From: Planctomycetaceae bacterium
Lineage (GTDB): Bacteria > Planctomycetota > Planctomycetia > Pirellulales > UBA1268
Length of the DNA stretch: 5,153 nt
Direction: 5' to 3'
NCBI GenBank assembly: GCA_947464585.1
Contig: CANHYS010000217.1
Span: 1 to 5,153 of the forward strand
A program made the position numbers and the translations under genes. This document shows positions 1 to 5,153 of this stretch, in pieces. Under the pieces are notes generated by a model. The model was not told where the DNA came from and did no database searches. It worked only from the letters and a program-made list of their open reading frames with translations. The first letter of the stretch is position 1; each line of letters starts with the position of its first letter.

Positions 1-2268
1 CGGCAGGGGTGACGAGACCTCGGCCGTCACGCCCGCCCCCTCGCCGCGGTCGGGCTGCCCCTTCGGCCGCTCAAACGACGCCGTGGGAATGCCGATCGCG
101 CCGACCGACACGGCGTCGAACGTCTCCAGCGGCACGGAGAAGGGGGGCGTTGGCCAGGGTCGGGCCTCCTTGTCCCAGGTGGGGTAGTCGTGGCCTCGGG
201 CCGCCTCCGCCCGCCAAGCCGCATCGCCGCCGCGAACGCCGGCCACCGCGAGATCCCAGGGCTTGAACCCGATCTTGGCCGCTGGGCTGCCCTCCTTGAG
301 CCGGAAGTCGCGGGCCGCCGCATCGACGAACAGCGGATCGGCAAACACGCTCCCCTTGTCGCGGCCCATCTTCCGCCAGGAGTCCCAGGTGATCGTGCCA
401 TTGTTGAGCGGGCCGGGCGTCTTGCCGTCGGTGCACCAATAGAGATTGTCGCGGAAGATGATCGAGTCGCCGGTGTCGCCCTTGCCCGGCTTGTCGACGA
501 ATGCCCAGCGGGAGTCGTTTCCGTCGAGGAGCGTGGCGGGCGGGTCCCAGGTGACGATGTTGCGTTCGTAGATGAAGCAGAGGCGAGGCTCGTTGCGGGA
601 GCGAAACACCTGCGCCTGGCGGCCGAAGGCGAAGATGTTGTTGCGGACACGGTTGGCGTAGCCGTAGTGCTGATGGAAGCCGGTGTCCCAGGTGTCGTGC
701 ACGAGATTGTTTTCGGCGAGCGAATCGCAGCTGCCCTCGTCGTAGTAGATGCCCCAGCCTCCGTAGCGGTGGCTATTGATGTGGTGGAAGTGGTTGCCGC
801 GAATGACGGTGCCCGGCGAGGTGCCCAGGCCGTAGAAGCCTCCCATGTCGCTCAGATACGACCAGCCGAGGTGATGGATGTGGTTGTTTTCCACGAGCGT
901 TTCTCGCGAGAGGCTCTCGCCGTAGCCCCAGTTCCAGCCGGCGCTCACGCCGGTGTAGTAGAGATCCGCGATGTCGCAGTGGGTGACGCCGCAGTGCTGC
1001 GTGTGGGTGAAGGTGACGCCGCAACTGCTGGGGTGTCGCCGGCCGCCGTGCTGGATGATGCAGTCGTCCACGACCACATGGTGGCAGATGTCGGCTTCCT
1101 TGGGCCGCGCCGTGTCGCCCACGACCACACCGCCGCCGCCGAGATCGTGGAGGTGGCAGTGGACCACGGCCGAGTCGGCGCAGCCGTTGTGAAAATAGAT
1201 CGCATGACGGCCCACATGGGCCACGGTGCAGCCCTCGAAGCGAATGCCTTTGCTGTCGGTCGCCTCGATGGCGGCTCCCACGCCCGGGGCAGCCTGGCCC
1301 TCGAAGAGGCCGTTGGCCGGATAGAGGTCATTGTCAAACTCAAATCGCAGGCCGCGGAAGAGCAGGTCGCTCGACCCCTTGATGGTGAGGAGCCGGTCGG
1401 CGACGGGCACGATCGCAACCACGGCATCGGCTCGCTCGCCCGGCAACGGACGGTAGAGCAGCTCTCCGGCGGCTCGGTCGAGAAACCATTCCCCTGAAGC
1501 GTCGAGGGCCGCACGATAATTCTCCAACCAGAATCGCAGGGCCGGGTCGGACCCTGGCACCAGCGGATACCGGCTCTGCCCCTTGATGCGAACGCAGTGT
1601 GCGGCGTCGTTGAAGTCGGCGACACGGGCCTGGGTCGTGCACCAGTCGTGGGTGATCGTCACGAGCATGTCCGCCCGTTCGCCAGTCGGAATCGCCTTGA
1701 GGAGGGCGTACGAATCGGGAGGCAGTTGGAACGTCTTCTTGTCGCTCGCGGAGCCGAGATCGGGGAAGGCGTCGACGGGTGCGGCCGTTGTAATGTGGAG
1801 ATAGCCGCGGTTGGGATGGCGGGCCCGCGTGGCGCGACGGCCGTTGATCCAGAGCTGCTCGAATGCCCGCTTGCCCGCCTTCACTTCAGGAATGGAGGCG
1901 ACCCAGAGACCGTCCCGCTCCTTCCAGCCCGTGATCCGTTCACCCCCCGAAAAAACTGGCGAGGCTCCCGCGGCCGCCACCCACTCGGTCTTCGAATCTT
2001 CCGCGGTGAGCGTGAGTGGCTCTGTCAGGGCATAAGTGCCGTCGGCCACGACGATCCGGGCCGGCCTGGGAGCCCCGCGGGCAGCGTCTCGGGCGGCCTG
2101 CGGCGTGCTGATCGGCCCGGCTGGCGAAAGCAAGATGTCGGCGGCTGTCAGGTGACAAGCCGGGATCAGGATGAGAGCGGCCATCACGATGGCTCCCATC
2201 GCGGCCCGGAGAACAGGGCTGAGGGAAGTATGCTGGAACGGCGTGCATCGCGCGGTTGTGGATGGCAT
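1..2268 (-). CDS. Exported right-handed parallel beta-helix protein, possible GH141-like glycoside hydrolase (3' end outside window)
   Basis: The minus-strand frame is open for 756 codons from ATG at 2268 and runs off the left edge without a stop. Residues 1-43 look like a signal peptide: Arg7 and Arg21, then a hydrophobic core at about 22-37, with possible cleavage after Thr-Ala-Ala (41-43). The in-frame ATG at 2199 is an alternative start, but it gives no basic n-region, so 2268 is preferred; neither has a strong Shine-Dalgarno sequence. Residues 106-150 carry SGGERITGWK and a later QLWINGRRATRAR stretch, typical of the N-terminal part of a large beta-helix enzyme family. Residues about 295-610 form Asn/His-rich rungs such as ENNHIHHLGW and RGNHFHHINSH. 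Acidic candidates for catalysis are Asp474 (LSDMGGFYG) and Asp510/Glu511 (GIYYDEGS). DPLFVDAAARDFRLKEGSPA (644-663) is the usual end of the helix, and a further domain may begin near 711. Placement near GH141 is from memory of motifs and is tentative; a non-catalytic beta-helix protein is possible. Confidence 0.92.
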   Translation of the reverse strand, partial: MPSTTARCTPFQHTSLSPVLRAAMGAIVMAALILIPACHLTAADILLSPAGPISTPQAARDAARGAPRPARIVVADGTYALTEPLTLTAEDSKTEWVAAAGASPVFSGGERITGWKERDGLWVASIPEVKAGKRAFEQLWINGRRATRARHPNRGYLHITTAAPVDAFPDLGSASDKKTFQLPPDSYALLKAIPTGERADMLVTITHDWCTTQARVADFNDAAHCVRIKGQSRYPLVPGSDPALRFWLENYRAALDASGEWFLDRAAGELLYRPLPGERADAVVAIVPVADRLLTIKGSSDLLFRGLRFEFDNDLYPANGLFEGQAAPGVGAAIEATDSKGIRFEGCTVAHVGRHAIYFHNGCADSAVVHCHLHDLGGGGVVVGDTARPKEADICHHVVVDDCIIQHGGRRHPSSCGVTFTHTQHCGVTHCDIADLYYTGVSAGWNWGYGESLSRETLVENNHIHHLGWSYLSDMGGFYGLGTSPGTVIRGNHFHHINSHRYGGWGIYYDEGSCDSLAENNLVHDTWDTGFHQHYGYANRVRNNIFAFGRQAQVFRSRNEPRLCFIYERNIVTWDPPATLLDGNDSRWAFVDKPGKGDTGDSIIFRDNLYWCTDGKTPGPLNNGTITWDSWRKMGRDKGSVFADPLFVDAAARDFRLKEGSPAAKIGFKPWDLAVAGVRGGDAAWRAEAARGHDYPTWDKEARPWPTPPFSVPLETFDAVSVGAIGIPTASFERPKGQPDRGEGAGVTAEVSSPLP

Positions 2269-2270
2269 TG

Positions 2271-2290
2271 GTGACGAGTCCACTCGTGAC
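2271..2290. repeat. 20-bp near-perfect inverted repeat, candidate operator
   Basis: GTGACGAGTC followed by CACTCGTGAC forms two 9-base arms around a central CC. Eight of nine pairs match: ACGAGT (2274-2279) pairs with ACTCGT (2282-2287), then one G/G mismatch (2273/2288), then two more pairs. GTGAC also occurs as a direct repeat at both ends. The repeat ends two bases upstream of the beta-helix gene's ATG at 2268. Its two-fold symmetry would suit a dimeric repressor or activator. As RNA, the two-base centre would force the innermost pair open, leaving a modest stem over the ribosome-binding region. The symmetry is seen directly; function is inferred. Confidence 0.5.
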
Positions 2291-2477
2291 GGGGTTTGGA
2301 TCAAGCGACTGCATGTGACAGAGGTTCGCGGCGGTGGGCAATTCTGCCAAGTGATGTTGAAAAATGCTACTTTTCCCGCAGCAATTGGGGATAGCACGCC
2401 CTTGGTTCAAGGCCTGTGGAGGGAGGCTCGCGTAGGTTTGCGATAGGCTTTGGGGATGTTCGACGACACCGGAAGCT

Positions 2478-2483
2478 GAGGGA
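2478..2483 (+). promoter_or_regulatory. Possible ribosome binding site for the S46 peptidase gene
   Basis: GAGGGA lies 11 bases upstream of the ATG at 2495, a little farther than ideal. An in-frame TGA at 2477-2479 overlaps it, and no ATG, GTG or TTG lies in frame between that stop and 2495. The start at 2495 is therefore the most upstream one possible, and it is also the one that gives a complete signal peptide. Confidence 0.4.
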
Positions 2484-2494
2484 AGACACTCACC

Positions 2495-5153
2495 ATGCAG
2501 ACGATCAAGTCCAGGTTCACCCGCCCGATCCGAACTGTTTTTCTTTCGTTGCTCACATGCTTCGTGCCCGCCTGCACGTTGCTGCCGGCCGTGGCCCGTG
2601 CCGACGAGGGGATGTGGCTCTTTAGCCATCCACCGCTTGAGCGACTGGAGAAGGACCACGCGGCTGGCCTCAAGGGGAAAAAGCTGTCGCCGGAATGGCT
2701 TCTCCATCTGCAGCAGTCGTCGGTGCGGTTTAACTCGGGTGGCTCAGGGTCGTTTGTCTCGCCCGACGGCCTGGTGCTCACCAACCATCATGTCGGGGCC
2801 GACAGCCTGCAGAAGCTCGGGACGGACCAGCACAACTACTATCGCGACGGCTTCGCGGCGGCCACGCAGGCCGAAGAACTCAAGTGCCACGACCTCGAGC
2901 TCAACGTGCTCGTCTCGATCGAGGATGTCACCGCGAGGGTGCAAGGAGCTGTCACGCCTGGCATGCCTGCGGCCGACGCGTTTGCAGCCCGCCGGAAGGT
3001 GATGGCGGAGATCGAGAAGGAGTCGCTCGCGGCCACCGGCCTGCGGAGCGACGTGGTCACGCTCTATCAGGGCGGCCTCTACCATCTTTATCGAGCCAAG
3101 AAATACACCGACGTGCGGCTCGTCTTCGCGCCTGAGCAGCAGATCGCGTTTTTCGGTGGAGATGCCGACAACTTCGAGTTCCCACGCTACAACCTCGACG
3201 TCTGTTTCTTTCGGGCCTACGAGAACGGAAAGCCAGCACGGGTGCCGCACCACCTCACCTGGAGCCGGCAGCCGGTCGCTGCGGGGGATCTCGTGTTTGT
3301 GTCGGGCCACCCCGGCCACACCGACCGTGCCGACACCCTCCGCGAACTCCTGGCGATGCGGGACCGGCAGATTCCGTTTTCGCTCGCCACGCTCAACCGG
3401 CTGGAGGTGATGCTCGACGCCTATGCCGACGAGGGGCCAGAGGAGAGGCGGCAGGCGATGGGCGATCTCTTCGGCGTGCAGAACAGCCGCAAGGCGAGGG
3501 AGGGAATTCTCGCGGGTCTGCTCGATCCCAAGTTCATCGCGAGGAAGCGGGCGTCGGAGGAGAAACTCCGCGAACTGGTGGCCAAGCGTGCCGCAGCAGC
3601 AGGTGTGTCGCAGCCGTCACCATTCGACCGGATCGAGCAGGTTGAGAAAGACATCGCCGCCGTCGCCCTGCGGCACAACCTGCTCGAAGGGGCGGTCGGT
3701 TTCAACAGCCAGTATTTTGGCAATGCCCGCACGCTCCTGCGGGCCGCTGCCGAGTCGGAAAAACCAAGCGGCGAACGGCTCCGCGAATACCGCGACTCCA
3801 ATCGCGAGTCGCTCGAACTTTCCCTCTTCTCCGACGAGCCGGTCTACGACGCCTTCGAGACTGTGAAGCTGGCCGATTCGCTCACGTTTCTGGCGACGGC
3901 GCTCGGGCCTGATGATCCGCTGGTTCAGAAGGTGCTCTCAGGAAAATCGCCCCGGGAGCGGGCGGCGGAACTCGTCCGCGGCACGGGCCTCGGCAAGCGG
4001 GGCGGGGCAGACGCGGCGCGGCCCGACACGCGGCGTGCTCTCTACGAGGGCGGGCCGGCGGCGGTCGCCACATCGACCGATCCGATGCTCGGTTTGGCAG
4101 GCCTGATCGACGAGGAGTCGCGGTCGCTCCGGAAAGTCGTCGAGGCGGCGGGTGAGATCAAGCGGCAGGCGCATGCGGAGATCACGCAGGCCGTGTTTGC
4201 CAGTGAAGGGGAGAGCGTCTATCCCGACGCCACCTTCACGCTGCGGCTCGCCTACGGCACGGTCAGGGGATATGAAGACGCAGGAAAACAGGTGCCGGCG
4301 ATCACGACCTATGCCGGCCTCTTCGAGCGGGCCCGGTCGAAGGGAGACTCGCCGCCCTTCGACCTGCCGCCACGATGGGAAAAGTTGCGGCCGCAGCTGG
4401 AACGCGACGAGGCCTTTCTCAAGACGCCGTTCAACTTCGTCTCCACGGCCGACATCATTGGCGGCAACTCGGGCAGCCCTGTCGTCAACACGGCCGGTGA
4501 ACTTGTCGGCCTGATCTTCGACGGCAACATCCAGTCGCTCGTGCTCGACATCGCCTACGACGAGACGCAGGCCCGGGCCGTGTCGGTGGACGCGTCGGGC
4601 ATTCTCGCGGCCCTGCGGACCGTCTATGCCGCCGACACGCTCGTCGCTGAATTGCTCGGCGGCGGTGCTGCTGGCTCCGGCACGTCGGCCGCCGCGGAGG
4701 CAGATGCCTGGCGGTCCCTCTTCGACGGTGCGGCCCTCGGCAAGTGGCGGCCGACCGGGTTCGGTGGCGAGGGGGAGGTCGTGGTGGAGAGCGGCGTAAT
4801 CAAGATCGGCATGGGCGCTGACTTAAGCGGCATCACCTGGGGCGGCGAGGTGCCTCGGCAGAACTACGAGATTTCACTCGACGCGCAGCGGGCCGACGGC
4901 AACGATTTTTTCTGCGGCCTGACATTTCCCGTGGGCGAGGATCCGTGCAGCTTCATCGTGGGCGGCTGGGGAGGCGGCGTGGTGGGGCTCTCGAGCATCG
5001 ATGGCGAGGATGCAGCGCACAACGCCACGACGTCGTTCAAGGAGTTCAAGACCGGCCGGTGGTATGCGATCCGCGTGCGGGTGAGCCCGGAGCGAATCGT
5101 CTGCTTCATTGACGACGCGCAGGTGGTCGATCAGCCACTGAAGGATCGGAAGC
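2495..5153 (+). CDS. Exported S46-family dipeptidyl-peptidase (DPP7-like) fused to a C-terminal DUF1080/LamG-like domain (3' end outside window)
   Basis: The frame is open for 886 codons from ATG 2495 to the right edge. Residues 1-36 are a signal peptide: Lys5, Arg7, Arg10 and Arg13, a hydrophobic core, and an Ala-Arg-Ala site before DEGMW, the usual mature start of S46 enzymes. S46 peptidases are chymotrypsin-fold exopeptidases that release dipeptides from peptide N-termini outside the cytoplasm. The triad is visible as His99 (LVLTNHHVG), Asp235 (in RYNLDVCFFRAY) and Ser659 (GGNSGSPVV). Asn226 in GGDADNFEFPR matches the residue that holds the substrate N-terminus, although the usual next Trp is Phe227. 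Gly677 (IFDGN) sits where DPP11 has its acidic-selective Arg, favouring DPP7-like preference for non-acidic P1 residues. Residues about 275-580 match the helical insert, and YPDATFTLRLAYGTVRGYE (576-594) is canonical. The peptidase ends near 717, the family's normal length. A Gly/Ala/Ser linker and, from 741 (SLFDGAALGKW), a beta-sandwich domain resembling DUF1080 follow; the latter is incomplete here. Confidence 0.96.
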   Translation, partial: MQTIKSRFTRPIRTVFLSLLTCFVPACTLLPAVARADEGMWLFSHPPLERLEKDHAAGLKGKKLSPEWLLHLQQSSVRFNSGGSGSFVSPDGLVLTNHHVGADSLQKLGTDQHNYYRDGFAAATQAEELKCHDLELNVLVSIEDVTARVQGAVTPGMPAADAFAARRKVMAEIEKESLAATGLRSDVVTLYQGGLYHLYRAKKYTDVRLVFAPEQQIAFFGGDADNFEFPRYNLDVCFFRAYENGKPARVPHHLTWSRQPVAAGDLVFVSGHPGHTDRADTLRELLAMRDRQIPFSLATLNRLEVMLDAYADEGPEERRQAMGDLFGVQNSRKAREGILAGLLDPKFIARKRASEEKLRELVAKRAAAAGVSQPSPFDRIEQVEKDIAAVALRHNLLEGAVGFNSQYFGNARTLLRAAAESEKPSGERLREYRDSNRESLELSLFSDEPVYDAFETVKLADSLTFLATALGPDDPLVQKVLSGKSPRERAAELVRGTGLGKRGGADAARPDTRRALYEGGPAAVATSTDPMLGLAGLIDEESRSLRKVVEAAGEIKRQAHAEITQAVFASEGESVYPDATFTLRLAYGTVRGYEDAGKQVPAITTYAGLFERARSKGDSPPFDLPPRWEKLRPQLERDEAFLKTPFNFVSTADIIGGNSGSPVVNTAGELVGLIFDGNIQSLVLDIAYDETQARAVSVDASGILAALRTVYAADTLVAELLGGGAAGSGTSAAAEADAWRSLFDGAALGKWRPTGFGGEGEVVVESGVIKIGMGADLSGITWGGEVPRQNYEISLDAQRADGNDFFCGLTFPVGEDPCSFIVGGWGGGVVGLSSIDGEDAAHNATTSFKEFKTGRWYAIRVRVSPERIVCFIDDAQVVDQPLKDRK

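Larger units (their letters stand above)
2269..2494. promoter_or_regulatory. Divergent intergenic region with presumed back-to-back promoters
   Basis: These 226 bp separate the start codons of two divergently oriented genes, so promoters for both should lie here or just inside the opposing 5' end. The region is less GC-rich than the genes, with an AT-rich patch at about 2351-2375 that contains a short inverted repeat (GAAAA at 2359-2363, TTTTC at 2371-2375). A 20-bp near-palindrome lies at 2271-2290. No pair of -35 and -10 hexamers with good spacing stands out on either strand, so no promoter is placed. If the beta-helix gene starts at the alternative ATG (2199), the intergenic region is 295 bp. 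Confidence 0.45.

Noticed and set aside
27..650. Minus-strand open frame in another phase, Arg/Ser/Thr/Pro-rich
   Set aside because: It shares its strand with the beta-helix gene but is in a shifted phase, and the product has the Arg/Pro/Ser/Thr bias of an out-of-frame GC-rich gene.
190..1497. Long plus-strand open frame of 435 codons
   Set aside because: It lies wholly opposite the beta-helix gene. Its translation is a low-complexity Val/Ala/Glu/Asp-rich string with no domain pattern, as expected from the antisense of a GC-rich gene, whereas the minus-strand frame shows clear family motifs.
945..1625. Minus-strand open frame of 226 codons
   Set aside because: Out-of-phase shadow of the beta-helix gene; the correct phase here reads rungs with conserved Asn, Gly and His spacing.
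1597..2274. Plus-strand open frame of 225 codons opposite the beta-helix 5' end
   Set aside because: Antisense to the signal peptide and N-terminal domain, with no recognisable motif and no plausible ribosome binding site.
2359..2375. Short inverted repeat GAAAA...TTTTC as a terminator
   Set aside because: The arms are only five A/T-dominated pairs. It sits between divergent starts where no transcript should end.
2357..2386. TTGAAA at 2357-2362 as a -35 box for the peptidase gene
   Set aside because: The sequence 17-18 bases downstream (AGCAAT/GCAATT) is a poor -10 match, and the site is over 100 bases from the ATG, so it is not placed as a promoter.
1940..2707. Minus-strand open frame spanning the intergenic region and both gene starts
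   Set aside because: It crosses both divergent starts, is out of phase with the beta-helix frame, and lacks domain features. Its length reflects the scarcity of stops in GC-rich DNA.
2744..3319. Minus-strand open frame of 191 codons opposite the peptidase
   Set aside because: Antisense to the N-terminal S46 domain, where the plus strand carries His99 and Asp235 motifs; the antisense translation has only mirror-like composition.

Overview
The window is GC-rich bacterial DNA with strong G/C preference at third codon positions. It holds two large, divergently oriented genes for exported proteins. Both run off the window, so each has a visible start but no stop codon. The gene content fits a member of the Planctomycetota, perhaps of the Pirellulales type: a large exported right-handed beta-helix protein, an S46-family dipeptidyl-peptidase, and a C-terminal domain resembling DUF1080 (3-keto-disaccharide hydrolase-like). 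This taxonomic call is inference from protein families and composition, with no marker gene to confirm it.

Layout. Positions 1-2268 on the minus strand are one uninterrupted reading frame of 756 codons. It encodes a secreted beta-helix protein of the pectate-lyase-like superfamily, possibly a glycoside hydrolase related to GH141, and continues beyond the left edge. Positions 2269-2494 are a 226-bp divergent intergenic region. It contains a near-perfect 20-bp palindrome (2271-2290) two bases from the beta-helix start codon, and an AT-rich patch at about 2351-2375. Positions 2495-5153 on the plus strand are a second uninterrupted frame of 886 codons. It encodes a signal peptide, a complete S46 serine exopeptidase with its His/Asp/Ser triad, a Gly/Ala/Ser-rich linker, and most of a DUF1080/LamG-like beta-sandwich domain that continues past the right edge.

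How they may work together. Both products are predicted to leave the cytoplasm. One looks built to bind or cleave polysaccharide and the other to remove dipeptides from peptide N-termini, with an added domain of a carbohydrate-associated type. The shared divergent intergenic region allows co-regulation, and a role in scavenging glycan- and protein-rich organic matter is a reasonable inference. The sequence shows only the adjacency and the domains. I found no RNA genes, mobile elements, CRISPR arrays or credible terminators.
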